In this document: piece after piece, positions 25,785 to 41,697 of the stretch
Layout: each line of letters starts with the position of its first letter
Numbering within the stretch: the stretch's first letter is position 1
Assembly (NCBI RefSeq): GCF_900111765.1
Contig: NZ_FOIB01000002.1
Coordinates: 310,001-374,000 of the forward strand
DNA from: Myxococcus fulvus
GTDB lineage: Bacteria > Myxococcota > Myxococcia > Myxococcales > Myxococcaceae
DNA length: 64,000 bases
Direction of reading: 5' to 3'
The notes under the pieces: model-generated
Databases searched by the model: none
Told to the model about the DNA's origin: nothing
Seen by the model: only the letters and a program-made list of their open reading frames with translations
Position numbers and translations under genes: made by a program

Positions 25785-27566
25785 GTGCTGAAGCTCATCA
25801 TCGAAGACGACGAGGGGCGCAAGACCGTTGTTCCCTTCGTGCGCGACGAGATCACCATCGGCCGTCAGGAGGGAAACACCATCCGCCTGACGGAACGTAA
25901 CGTGTCTCGTCGTCACGCACGACTGGTGCGGTTGAACGGCCATGTCGTGGTGGAGGACCTGGGTAGCTATAACGGCACCCGGATCAACGGCGAGCGTATC
26001 GCGGGTCAGTCGCCCCTGAATGAGGGCGACCTGATCCAGATCGGCGACTACGACCTGGCACTCCAGGCCGAGGGCGCCGCGAACGCCGTTGGCCCCATCA
26101 CGACCAAGGTGCCCGCGCGCCGGCAGGAAACAGAGCCCGACGAGCCCGAGGGCTCCGAGGACGAGTCGCCCGGCGACGGGGAGGAGAATGACCACACTCC
26201 TCCGTCCCTGGACGGCGCGGACAAGCGTCGAAACTCCACCTCCATCATCCGGTTGGATCATGTGGAGGCGGACCGGCCGCGAAAGCTGGAGGACATCGAC
26301 ACCAAGGACGCGCCGCGTCTGGTGGTGTTGACCCCGGACGAGCTACGCGGCCAGGAGTTCGCGTGCATCCGGACGGAGCTGCGCATCGGCCGGACGGACG
26401 ACAACGACATCACGTTGGATCACCGCTCGCTGTCGCGCACGCACGCCAAGCTGGTCCGTGAGAACACGGGCGAGTGGCGCGTCATCGACATGCAGTCGGC
26501 CAACGGGATGACGGTCAACGGCGAGAGCTACGCCCAGGCGACGCTGAACAGCGGCGACGTGGTGGAGCTGGGCCACGTGAAGCTGCGCTTCCTGGCCGCC
26601 GGGGATGCCGCCGACGAGGCCGAGGAGCAGGGCGCGAGCGAAGGTGGCATGTCGAAGCTGCCGCTGGTCGCCGGGCTCGTCGCGCTGCTGCTGGGTGGCG
26701 GCGTCATCTTCTGGATGTACAAGCAGGGTCAGATTGGGGGGACTCCCCAGCCTGTCGACCCCGTGGCCGTGGCGCAGACCCCGAAGCCCGTGGATCCGCC
26801 CCCGGTGGTCCCAGTGAAGCAGCCGCCCGAGGACGTCAAGCCGCCGGAGACGGTGGCGCAGCCGGAGACGCCTCCCGAGGCGCCTGCCGCGCCGGCGAAG
26901 CCGACCTTCAAGGAGCTGATGGAGAAGGCGAAGGCCGCGTTCGACAGCAAGAACCTGGAGCTGGCCGAGAGCACCCTGGCGGAGCTTCCCGAGGGCGACA
27001 AGTCTCGCAAGGACGCAAAGGAGCTGCAGGACAAGATCGACTCCGAGAAGAATGCGCAGACGCAACTCGAGAACACGCAGAAGGCGCTGGACGCAGGCAA
27101 GCTTGCGGAGGCCCAGGAGTCGCTCAAGGCTGGCTCTGGAACCGTGTTCCAAAAGGACCGCTACGCTGAATTGAGCAAGCAGGTCGGGCTGCTTGAGAAG
27201 AAGAAGCAGGCCGAGGCGGCTGCGGCACAGACTCCCAAGAATCCCACGGTCGTCACGCCCGCTGGCGGGACGGAGACCATCCCCAAAGCCGACGAGAACC
27301 CCATCAAGAAGCTCGTTCTTGAAACGCGGGAGCTCATCAAGCAGCAGAAGTACCAGGATGCGCTTGTCAACGCGGAGAAGTGCGCCGTCATTGACCCTAG
27401 GAGCCCCGACTGCGAGCTCTTGTTGGGCATCACCTTCGCGCGACTCAACCGAAGCGCCGAGGGCGCCTCGCATTATAGGAAGTTCTTGGAGCTTGCTCCC
27501 CAGAACCACCCCTCCCGCAATGGCGTTTTGGAGCTCCTGAAGGCGTACGACAACAGCAGTCGTTAG
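25785..27566 (+). CDS. Tandem FHA-domain membrane protein with TPR-like C-terminus
   Basis: The 593-residue protein has two FHA phosphothreonine-binding domains: residues about 1-90, with ITIGRQEGN, SRRHARL and SYNGTRING, and about 176-270, with LRIGRTDDN, SRTHAKL and SANGMTVNG. A single membrane segment (about 292-312), a Pro/Val/Lys-rich linker and a helical, Lys/Glu-rich region with TPR-like repeats (to 593) follow. With FHA domains at the N-terminus they face the cytoplasm and the TPR part the periplasm. It should dock proteins phosphorylated by Ser/Thr kinases, a signalling type abundant in myxobacteria. GTG 25785 is chosen because the domain starts there. A response regulator gene follows 101 bp later. 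Confidence 0.85.
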   Translation: MLKLIIEDDEGRKTVVPFVRDEITIGRQEGNTIRLTERNVSRRHARLVRLNGHVVVEDLGSYNGTRINGERIAGQSPLNEGDLIQIGDYDLALQAEGAANAVGPITTKVPARRQETEPDEPEGSEDESPGDGEENDHTPPSLDGADKRRNSTSIIRLDHVEADRPRKLEDIDTKDAPRLVVLTPDELRGQEFACIRTELRIGRTDDNDITLDHRSLSRTHAKLVRENTGEWRVIDMQSANGMTVNGESYAQATLNSGDVVELGHVKLRFLAAGDAADEAEEQGASEGGMSKLPLVAGLVALLLGGGVIFWMYKQGQIGGTPQPVDPVAVAQTPKPVDPPPVVPVKQPPEDVKPPETVAQPETPPEAPAAPAKPTFKELMEKAKAAFDSKNLELAESTLAELPEGDKSRKDAKELQDKIDSEKNAQTQLENTQKALDAGKLAEAQESLKAGSGTVFQKDRYAELSKQVGLLEKKKQAEAAAAQTPKNPTVVTPAGGTETIPKADENPIKKLVLETRELIKQQKYQDALVNAEKCAVIDPRSPDCELLLGITFARLNRSAEGASHYRKFLELAPQNHPSRNGVLELLKAYDNSSR

Positions 27567-27667
27567 CAGACCCCCTAGGGAGGCGGACCATCCCCCCATT
27601 GGCTGCGCGTGCTCGCCCCCTCCCCGAGCCCCAGCTCGACGACGTTCACCTGCAGCGAGGAGACGCT

Positions 27668-28261
27668 GTGCAGATTCGCATCCTGGTGGTTGATGACGAG
27701 CAGGACAACTGCGACTACCTCAAGCTGGTGCTGACCCGCGAAGGCTACGAGGTCGTCACCACGACGGACCCCACGCAGACGGTGGAGATCCTCCGTGGCT
27801 CCGACTTCCACCTCGTCATCCTCGACATGATGATGCCGCAGATGTCGGGGACCGAGGTGCTGGAGCAGATCCGCAAGTACGACACCGACGTCGCCGTCAT
27901 CGTCGCCACCGCGTACCCCACGGTGGACACGGCCGTCGCGTCGCTCAAGGCCCAGGCTTCTGACTACGTCAAGAAGCCCATGGAGCCCGAGCAGTTCATC
28001 TCCGCCGTCCGCAACGCCCTCCAGAAGAAGGGCCTGTCCCAGGACCCGGAGGCGGATCTCCACCGCGCCATCGGTCGCACCATCCGCGACGCCCGCAAGA
28101 CGCAGGAGCTCACCCTCAAGCAGCTCGCGCGGCGCACGGGCTTGTCCGTGTCCCTGCTGTCCCAAATCGAGCGCGCCGAGTCCTCGGCGTCCATCTCGTC
28201 GCTCTACAAGATCGCCTCCGCGCTCCAGCTGCGCATGGGCGAGCTGTTCGGCGACACCTGA
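27668..28261 (+). CDS. Response regulator: receiver domain fused to an XRE-type helix-turn-helix
   Basis: The 197-residue protein has an N-terminal receiver domain (residues 1-120) with acidic pocket DDE, phospho-acceptor Asp53 (ILDMMMP), the switch Thr81 and Lys102/103 (DYVKKP). The C-terminal domain (about 130-195) is a Cro/C1-type helix-turn-helix (TLKQLARRTGLSVSLLSQIE), of the kind found in XRE and cupin-type regulators. This output is uncommon among response regulators, where OmpR, NarL or NtrC outputs dominate. The GTG at 27668 has GGAG 6 bp upstream. No histidine kinase is adjacent, so the input signal is unknown; the FHA protein upstream may share the pathway. Confidence 0.85.
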   Translation: MQIRILVVDDEQDNCDYLKLVLTREGYEVVTTTDPTQTVEILRGSDFHLVILDMMMPQMSGTEVLEQIRKYDTDVAVIVATAYPTVDTAVASLKAQASDYVKKPMEPEQFISAVRNALQKKGLSQDPEADLHRAIGRTIRDARKTQELTLKQLARRTGLSVSLLSQIERAESSASISSLYKIASALQLRMGELFGDT

Positions 28262-28279
28262 AGCACCCCCACCGCCTCG

Positions 28280-28306
28280 CCGGCCGCTCCAGTCACTAGC
28301 GGCCGG
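28280..28306. terminator. Bidirectional terminator hairpin between the response regulator and crotonase genes
   Basis: CCGGCCGCT (28280-28288) and AGCGGCCGG (28298-28306) form a perfect 9-bp stem with a 9-nt loop between convergent genes. The right arm overlaps the last codons of the crotonase gene. Confidence 0.65.
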
Positions 28307-29072
28307 TGAAGCGGGGCGGTCTCTTCTCCAGGAACGCCGCCCGCCCCTCCTTCGCATCCTCGCTGGCGAACGCCCTCGCGCGCAGCTCCCGCAGCCGCGC
28401 ACGCTCCGAGTCCCCGAGCGACGAGCGCCCCAGCAACCCGAAGGACTCCTTCATCCCCGACACCGCTCCCGGCGCATGCCCCGCCAGCGTCGCGCACAGC
28501 GCGTCCGCTCGCGCCTCCGCGTCCTCCTCGCACGCGTCCAGCAGCCCCCAGTCCAGCGCCTCGCGCGCGTCCAGCTTCCGCGCCATGAGGAACAGCTGCT
28601 TGGCCCGCGACAACCCCACCAGCCGCGTGGCCCGTGCCAGTCCCTCCGGCGAGTAGACGATTCCCAGCTTCGCCGGAGGCATGAGGAAGACCGTCTCCGG
28701 CGCGCCCACGCGGAAGTCACACGAGGCCGCCAGGTCGAACCCCGCCCCCACCGCCGCGCCGCGCACCAACGCCACGCTCGGCGCCGGGTGCCGCTCCAGC
28801 TTGAGCAGGCAGTCCACCAGGATGTCGTCCGGGAGCCGCCCGTCCTCACCCGGAGGCCCCAGGTGCGTCAGGTCATAGCCCGCGCAGAACGTCCCGCCCG
28901 CCCCTCGCACCAGCAACGCGCGCACGTGCGGCGCGGGCTCCAGCGCCGCGTCCAGCCGCGCCAGCATCGCGTCGTTGAGCGCATTGCGGCGGGCCAGGTT
29001 GGAGAGCGTCAACACCCGCACGCCGTCCTCCCGGTCCTCCACCTCCACCCCGGGTGACTTCTCCATCGTCAT
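28296..29072 (-). CDS. Enoyl-CoA hydratase/isomerase (crotonase) family protein
   Basis: The 258-residue protein is a crotonase fold enzyme acting on acyl-CoA thioesters. The oxyanion-hole segments GTFCAGYDL and RGAAVGAGFDLAASCDF are present. The two acid/base glutamates of true hydratases are missing: the QPE position reads MPP, in FLMPPAKLGIVYSPEG, and the second lies in SRAKQLFL. It may therefore be an isomerase, hydrolase or another crotonase rather than a hydratase. The ATG at 29072 has GGAGG about 13 bp upstream; an ATG at 29066 is the alternative. No beta-oxidation partner is adjacent. Confidence 0.75.
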   Translation of the reverse strand: MTMEKSPGVEVEDREDGVRVLTLSNLARRNALNDAMLARLDAALEPAPHVRALLVRGAGGTFCAGYDLTHLGPPGEDGRLPDDILVDCLLKLERHPAPSVALVRGAAVGAGFDLAASCDFRVGAPETVFLMPPAKLGIVYSPEGLARATRLVGLSRAKQLFLMARKLDAREALDWGLLDACEEDAEARADALCATLAGHAPGAVSGMKESFGLLGRSSLGDSERARLRELRARAFASEDAKEGRAAFLEKRPPRFTGR

Positions 29073-29278
29073 GGGCTTCGACTCGCCTCCACACACGGAT
29101 TTCGCGCGCGAACCTCCCACGCTTCCGCCCCGGGATGCTCCAGCAAATACGCTCGCTCGAGAGCATCCACGCGCGTCCATCACCTCGCCGCGCGCACCCT
29201 GCTCCCCTGCCCGCCCGACGAGCGAGACACCGTGCAACAGGTCCCTACAATCCAGTAAATTTGCGGCTGTAGGAGGGC

Positions 29279-29302
29279 ATGGCGTACCTTGTCACACCGT
29301 GA
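29279..29302 (+). other. Possible 7-codon leader reading frame
   Basis: AGGAGG (29271-29276) is followed 2 bp later by an ATG opening a frame that encodes MAYLVTP and stops at TGA 29300-29302. That stop overlaps the GTG start of the next gene (GTGA). The spacing to the ATG is shorter than usual. The downstream gene has no other ribosome site, so coupled translation is conceivable. Confidence 0.25.
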
Positions 29303-29682
29303 AGCCCTCCTCTTCCTCAGGCACTGGTGTTGGTGTGGTCGACCTCCATGGCGCGCGGCGCGCGCGGCGGATGGACCTCTACCGTGGCCGTCACGCGGAC
29401 CGCGTCCGCGGAGTCCGAGGCACGCTCGAAGCACTCACCCAGAGCGGCACCCTCTTCACCCAGGACGGCACGCGCCGCGGCCTGTCGCTGCTCAAGGCCC
29501 TGCAGTTGCTGCAGCGGGCCGGCGCGCGACTGGAGGAGCTGTCGGGGAGCGGTGTGATTCCGGCGCCCCGCAAGCAGGAGCGCATCGACGCGCTGTACGA
29601 GGAGCTGGACACGCTCTTCGCTCGCGCGGACAAGCTGGCCGGGCGGGACGAGGCCAGCGTGGCCCAGCTCCCCGCCCGCTAG
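29299..29682 (+). CDS. Small hypothetical protein convergent with ftsZ
   Basis: The 127-residue basic protein starts at GTG 29299, which lacks its own ribosome site; ATG 29371 would be the next choice. The N-terminal part is rich in Arg, Ser and Gly. The rest is helical, with a Leu-rich stretch (LSLLKALQLLQRAGARLEEL) and a predicted C-terminal coiled-coil helix (KQERIDALYEELDTLFARAD). I do not recognise a family. Its stop is 10 bp from the ftsZ stop. Confidence 0.5.
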   Translation: MKPSSSSGTGVGVVDLHGARRARRMDLYRGRHADRVRGVRGTLEALTQSGTLFTQDGTRRGLSLLKALQLLQRAGARLEELSGSGVIPAPRKQERIDALYEELDTLFARADKLAGRDEASVAQLPAR

Positions 29683-29692
29683 TCGCGAAGGA

Positions 29693-30916
29693 CTACGGCA
29701 GCTCCGTCTGGCCCTGCCGACGCAGGAACGTGGGGATGTCGAACTGGTCCTCGTCCAGAGGCAGCGCCGACTCCTTCACCACGGACGTGCGGTTGCTGAT
29801 GCTCTTGCTCGACTCCACCGGGGCGAGCGGACGCGGCGCGCTGCCCTTCGCGGGGACCAGGCTGGCCACCTCCTCGCGCGCGCCAATCAGCACCGACTGC
29901 TGCGGCGAACGGGAGAGCGGTACCTGCACCACGGGCGCCACGTTGCGGACCTTGGGCGCATCGCGGTGCACGAAGCCCGTCGCGATGATGGTGATCTTCA
30001 CCTCGTCCTGGATGTTCTCGTCGATGAGCGAGCCGAAGATGATCTCCGCCTCGCTGTCGGCCGCGTCGTGCACCAGGGTCAACGCCTCGTTGACCTCCTG
30101 GAGCGTCATGTCCCGGCCGCCCGTGATGTTGATGAGCAGGCCCGTGGCGCCGTCGATGGAGACATCCTCGAGCAGCGGGCTGGAGATGGCCTGCTGCATG
30201 GCCGTCAGCGCGCGCTTGTCACCGGACGAGTTGCCCGTGCCCATGAGCGCCAGGCCCTTGTCGCTCATGATGGTCTTCACGTCGGCGAAGTCGACGTTGA
30301 TGTAGCCGTGGTACTGGATGAGGTCGCTGATGCCCTGCACGGCGTTCAGCAGCACCTCGTCCGCGCGCTTGAAGGTCTCTAGCAGCGGCATCGGCTCGTT
30401 GGAGAGCGACAGCAGCCGCTGGTTCGGAATCGTGATGAGCGTGTCCACCGCGGCCTTGAGCTCCACGATGCCCTGCTCGGCCTGCTTGCGACGCTTGTTG
30501 CCCTCGAAGAGGAAGGGCTTGGTGACGACGCCCACCGTGAGGCAACCCAGGCTCTTGGCGATGTCCGCGATGATGGGCGCCGCGCCCGTGCCGGTGCCGC
30601 CGCCCATCCCCGCCGTCACGAAGACCATGTCGGCGCCCTCGAGCACCGCGGCAATCTGGTCCCTCGACTCCAGCGCGGCCTCGCGCCCCATCTCCGGATT
30701 GGCGCCGGCGCCCAGACCCTTGGTCAGCGTCTGCCCCAGCTGCAGCCGCGTGGGCGCCTTGCTGGCGGCGAGCGCCTGGATATCGGTGTTGGCGGCGATG
30801 AAGTCCACGCGGTCCAGCTTGGACATGATCATCGTGTTGACCGCGTTGCAGCCTGCCCCACCTGCCCCGACGACCCGAATCTTGGCGGCCTGCTTGTTCT
30901 GATCGAACTGGTCCAT
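29693..30916 (-). CDS. ftsZ: Cell division protein FtsZ
   Basis: The tubulin-like GTPase that polymerises into the Z-ring at mid-cell. The 407 residues show [12 protein letters not shown] (18-27), the tubulin signature GGGTGTG (105-111) and the NxxR-containing core. A variable linker from about 320 follows, then the C-terminal peptide DIPTFLRRQ that binds FtsA and other partners. The ATG at 30916 has AAAGGA 7 bp upstream. Unlike the usual ftsA-ftsZ arrangement, ftsZ is separated from ftsA by a 7.6-kb gene and a strong terminator, and has its own leader of about 300 bp. Confidence 0.98.
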   Translation of the reverse strand: MDQFDQNKQAAKIRVVGAGGAGCNAVNTMIMSKLDRVDFIAANTDIQALAASKAPTRLQLGQTLTKGLGAGANPEMGREAALESRDQIAAVLEGADMVFVTAGMGGGTGTGAAPIIADIAKSLGCLTVGVVTKPFLFEGNKRRKQAEQGIVELKAAVDTLITIPNQRLLSLSNEPMPLLETFKRADEVLLNAVQGISDLIQYHGYINVDFADVKTIMSDKGLALMGTGNSSGDKRALTAMQQAISSPLLEDVSIDGATGLLINITGGRDMTLQEVNEALTLVHDAADSEAEIIFGSLIDENIQDEVKITIIATGFVHRDAPKVRNVAPVVQVPLSRSPQQSVLIGAREEVASLVPAKGSAPRPLAPVESSKSISNRTSVVKESALPLDEDQFDIPTFLRRQGQTELP

Positions 30917-30973
30917 ACGCGGTCCTTTCGGCAGGCGTCGCGCGATGCAGCGCGCGGGCCTCCAACCTCCACA

Positions 30974-31026
30974 ATCATCAGCAAGTCCCGATCTTTGGCA
31001 AGTATTCCGCTACGCACATGTAGCGG
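30974..31026 (-). promoter_or_regulatory. Candidate ftsZ promoter with an adjacent inverted repeat
   Basis: On the minus strand, TTGCCA (31001-30996) and GATGAT (30979-30974) are 16 bp apart, predicting a start about 50 nt before the ftsZ ATG. Just upstream of the -35 lies the inverted repeat CCGCTAC (31007-31013) / GTAGCGG (31020-31026) with a 6-bp spacer, a typical position for a regulator site. The rest of the gap 30917-31287 holds the terminator described separately. Confidence 0.4.
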
Positions 31027-31218
31027 GATGAGGCGGCACCGAGTCCTGACGCGCACTTACGCAGCGGTATCGGCAGCAAGCAGCGCGGCGTGGAGGGTCC
31101 ACTTCGCCCCTTGACTCGCGAAAGGCGGCGCGCCCTGGCGGGTCCCCCACCCCGGCGTGACGGGTCTTCACGCACCGTCGGGCCGCCAGGACTCGTGGTG
31201 GAGGACGGGCCTTCCGAC

Positions 31219-31260
31219 AAAAACCAAGGGTGGCCCCGGACAGGATTCCGGGACCACCCT
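31219..31260 (-). terminator. Intrinsic terminator of the giant surface-protein gene
   Basis: The arms 31248-31260 and 31227-31239 form a 13-bp stem with an 8-nt loop; the one imperfect position is a G-U wobble when read on the minus strand. It is followed by TTTTT (31223-31219). This is the most classical rho-independent terminator in the window. It insulates ftsZ from transcription coming through the giant gene. Confidence 0.85.
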
Positions 31261-31287
31261 CGGGGTTCAGCTCCAGCTCAGGTCAGC

Positions 31288-38850
<7,563 letters not shown>

Positions 38851-39204
38851 AGGGACTGGGGCCGCGCGGTGTAGGGACTGGCCCGTGCGGCAGTGGACGC
38901 CCATAGCAATCCAGGAGCCACACTCCGTCCACTTCCGGTCCACGCCCTGTTTCAGGGGGGTTCACTCGGACGCCCCCCTGCTTTGAGGCCCGTGGATCCG
39001 AATCACGGATCCGGATTCTGGAAACCGGATGACCCACCCCTCACGTCTCCCTCGGGCTGACCCGTCAGCAGCGTGCGGGGTAGTGGCCCTGACACGTCAA
39101 CGCGGAGCACCCCCGCTGACGCACGTCGCCAGAAACGCGACGAGGGGCCCTCCTTCCGGAAGAGCCCCTCGCGTTGCGACAGGACGCGCGTTGCGTCCCA
39201 GGCG
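38851..39204. promoter_or_regulatory. Leader region of the giant gene, with two perfect inverted repeats
   Basis: This 354-bp gap holds no gene. CAGGGGGG (38953-38960) and CCCCCCTG (38973-38980) form an 8-bp inverted repeat. GGATCCG (38994-39000) and CGGATCC (39006-39012) form a 7-bp inverted repeat with a 5-bp spacer. Both lie 100-160 bp upstream of the giant gene's start and are candidate operators or leader structures. The ftsA terminator occupies the far end (39141-39171). I could not identify a convincing -35/-10 pair. Confidence 0.45.
39141..39171 (-). terminator. Terminator after ftsA
   Basis: CGAGGGGC (39141-39148) and GCCCCTCG (39164-39171) form an 8-bp stem with a 15-nt loop, 34 bp past the ftsA stop. 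The minus strand continues with a short TTT. This suggests the long dcw transcript ends here, before the giant gene. Confidence 0.6.
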
Positions 39205-40437
39205 CTAGAAGATTTCCTCGAGCCACTCGCGCATGCGGCCCTTCACCTTCTTGTACACGTTCTCCTCGCGGATGCGGAACATGCGCCGGTCCAGGTGCTT
39301 GGCACCGTAGACGACCAGGCCCACGCCCGTGGCGTACATGGGGCTCTTCACCACGTCCACCAACCCGCCGATGCCGCGCGGCATGCCGCGACGCACGGGC
39401 AACCCGAGCACCTCCTCGGCCAGTTCCGGCATGCCCGCGAGCAGCGTGGAGCCACCCGTAATCACCACGCCGGAAGCGAGCAGGTCCTCGTAGCCGCACT
39501 TCTGGATTTCGCGGTGGACCAGCTGGAAGATCTCCTCCACGCGCGGCTCCAGAATCTCGCAGAGAATCTGGCGGCCGAGCACCCGCGGCTGACGGCCCCC
39601 GACGCTGGGGACCTCGATGGTGTCGTCCTTGTTGATGAGCGACGCCAGCGCGCAGCCGTACTTCTGCTTGATGCGCTCGGCCTCATGCGCGGGCGTGCGC
39701 AGGCCGATGGCGATGTCGCTGGTGAGGTTGTTGCCGCCCAGCGCAATCACCGCCGTGTGCACGATGGAGCCGCCGGAGAAGATGGCGATGTCCGTGGTGC
39801 CGCCGCCGATGTCGACGAGGCACACACCCAGCTCCTTCTCGTCCTCGCCCAGCACCGCCTCGGCGCTCGCCAGGGGCTGCAGGACGATGTCGGAGACATT
39901 CAGGCCCGTGCGGTTGGCGCACTTGACGATGTTCTGCGCGCTGGACACGGCGCCCGTGACGATGTGGACCTTGGCCTCCAGGCGCACGCCCGCCATTCCC
40001 AGGGGCTCCTTGATGCCGCCCTGGTCATCGATGATGAACTCCTGGGGCAGCACGTGGATGACTTCCCGGTCCAGGGGGATGGCCACCGCCTTCGCCGCGT
40101 CGATGACGCGCGCGATGTCCGCCTCCCGGACCTCCTTGTCCTTCACCGCCACGATGCCCTGGGAATTGAAACCCTTGATGTGGCCACCGGCGATGCCCGT
40201 GTAGACGTGGGAAATCTCCGCGCCCGCCATCAGCTCCGCCTCTTCGATTGCGCGGCGGATGGAGGAGACGGTCGCCTCGATGTTGACCACCACGCCCTTG
40301 CGCAACCCCTTCGACGGATGCGTCCCGATACCGATGATGTCGATACCGCTGTCGGTCAGCTCACCGACGATGGCGCAAATCTTCGTCGTGCCGATGTCGA
40401 GGCCGACAATGATCTCCCCCGACTTCTGCTTCGCCAT
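39205..40437 (-). CDS. ftsA: Cell division protein FtsA
   Basis: An actin-like ATPase that tethers FtsZ to the inner membrane. The 410 residues contain the phosphate-1 motif GLDIGTTKICAIVGE, the 1C domain, the phosphate-2 motif VDIGGGTTD, the adenosine motif GVVITGGSTLLAG, and a C-terminal amphipathic helix (VKGRMREWLEEIF) for membrane binding. It lies 44 bp downstream of ftsQ. It is followed by a terminator and the giant surface gene instead of ftsZ. Confidence 0.97.
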   Translation of the reverse strand: MAKQKSGEIIVGLDIGTTKICAIVGELTDSGIDIIGIGTHPSKGLRKGVVVNIEATVSSIRRAIEEAELMAGAEISHVYTGIAGGHIKGFNSQGIVAVKDKEVREADIARVIDAAKAVAIPLDREVIHVLPQEFIIDDQGGIKEPLGMAGVRLEAKVHIVTGAVSSAQNIVKCANRTGLNVSDIVLQPLASAEAVLGEDEKELGVCLVDIGGGTTDIAIFSGGSIVHTAVIALGGNNLTSDIAIGLRTPAHEAERIKQKYGCALASLINKDDTIEVPSVGGRQPRVLGRQILCEILEPRVEEIFQLVHREIQKCGYEDLLASGVVITGGSTLLAGMPELAEEVLGLPVRRGMPRGIGGLVDVVKSPMYATGVGLVVYGAKHLDRRMFRIREENVYKKVKGRMREWLEEIF

Positions 40438-40481
40438 GACAACCCTCCCAGGCCCCCCACTCTCGTGAAAGGGGCGTCCTC

Positions 40482-41336
40482 TTACGGCTTCGTGCTCCCG
40501 CTCCTCTCGGACGCGGGGCTCGAAATCTTCACCGCCACCCAGCCGGGCCGGGCCCGGTTATCCAGGTGAATGATCTCCGCTGCAAGCCCCCTCGCGCTCA
40601 GTTCGCGACGAACACGGGCCAACCGCTGCAGCTTGACCTCGGAATCTCCTTCGCCTAGGCGCACTTCCTGGCCGGACGCGGCCACCAGTGTCACCTCCCG
40701 CCCTTCCATCCGCACCTCGGACAGCCGCTCGGGCTTGCCCGGGGACGCGCTCGTGTAGGCCCGCGCCACCTCCAGCGCCGCCTGGAACCGCTGGCGCGCC
40801 ACGTCGGGGTCCGCCACGTATCCGTCCCGGTCCACCCCCGTCACCAGCGGCAGGTCCAGCCCGTCGCCGGGCGTCACCCGCTTGAAGGGCTCGCCCTCCT
40901 CGTCCAGCACGTACAGCTCGCCCAACACCGCCAGCGCCTCCGGGACATGCTCGGACACCTGCACCGAGACCCGGTTCGGGAAGCGCCGCGTCACCTCCAC
41001 CTTCTTCACCCACGGGTGCTGGCGCATCGCGCGCTCCAGCGCCCCCGTATCCAACGTCCAGAGGTTCTGACCCTTCGTCAGCGCCGCCAGCCGCAAGAGC
41101 TCCACGCGCGAGGCGCGCTCCAGGCCGGCGAAGGACACCGCCGCCAGCTCGAAGCGGGGCGACGACAACGCCCACTTGCGCGTCTCCACCCCACCCCACA
41201 CCAAGAGGCCCGTCGTCAGCGTCAGGGCCAGCACCTTCACGACGCCCGGGCCCTTCGAACGCACCGCGCTCTTCACCGCCTCATTTCGCTGGGCGGAGTC
41301 TTGACGGCGGCGGTTTTTGCTTCGTCCGAAGGCCAT
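40482..41336 (-). CDS. ftsQ: Cell division protein FtsQ
   Basis: A bitopic inner-membrane divisome protein that links FtsL/FtsB to the rest of the machinery. The 284 residues have a basic cytoplasmic N-terminus, one membrane segment (about residues 33-50), a POTRA domain (about 62-130; FELAAVSFAGLERASR, then HPWVKKVEVTRRFPNRVSVQVSEH) and a FtsQ beta domain. The ATG at 41336 has no obvious ribosome site; upstream lies an unusual leader with nested inverted repeats. A 361-bp gap separates it from ddl. Confidence 0.92.
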   Translation of the reverse strand: MAFGRSKNRRRQDSAQRNEAVKSAVRSKGPGVVKVLALTLTTGLLVWGGVETRKWALSSPRFELAAVSFAGLERASRVELLRLAALTKGQNLWTLDTGALERAMRQHPWVKKVEVTRRFPNRVSVQVSEHVPEALAVLGELYVLDEEGEPFKRVTPGDGLDLPLVTGVDRDGYVADPDVARQRFQAALEVARAYTSASPGKPERLSEVRMEGREVTLVAASGQEVRLGEGDSEVKLQRLARVRRELSARGLAAEIIHLDNRARPGWVAVKISSPASERSGSTKP

Positions 41337-41697
41337 GGTGAGGGAACGGTTTCACGCATGCTGCGCGCGGATGGATCTCCACGCCAGTTTTTGGCAACAG
41401 CCACGTTGCTGTAGCGCGTGAAACACCCCTGAGGAAACAAGGCTCCCGCTCTGAACGGGCCCCTGGCGAAGGGCGGCGGACCTTGATCTTCAAGCGGCTG
41501 GATTTCAAGGGGACTTTTATCAAGCCCGCGCGCGGAAGCGTCAGCGGGTGAACTCACGGCCAGAACCGGAGCTTTCATCCCCGCCTCGAAACGCCCGCCG
41601 CCCTCCCGCGGCCCGAGTGGACGGGCGCGCTCCACGCACCCGCGTCGAACGGCGCCCACGAGCAGCGCCGTCAACACGGGCCCCTCCCGGGCACTGC
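41337..41697 (-). promoter_or_regulatory. ddl-ftsQ gap with nested inverted repeats in the ftsQ leader
   Basis: The gap is the largest break in the dcw cluster before ftsA. GTTTCACGC (41349-41357) and GCGTGAAAC (41416-41424) are perfect 9-bp inverted arms that bracket a smaller hairpin formed by ACAGC/GCTGT near 41397-41412. On the mRNA the distal arm ends about 12 nt before the ftsQ ATG, where a ribosome site would be expected but is not seen. A 101-codon open frame starting with MKAPVLAVSS crosses the gap and runs into ftsQ, but nothing supports it as a gene. An internal promoter for ftsQA is plausible; no clear -10 was found. Confidence 0.35.
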
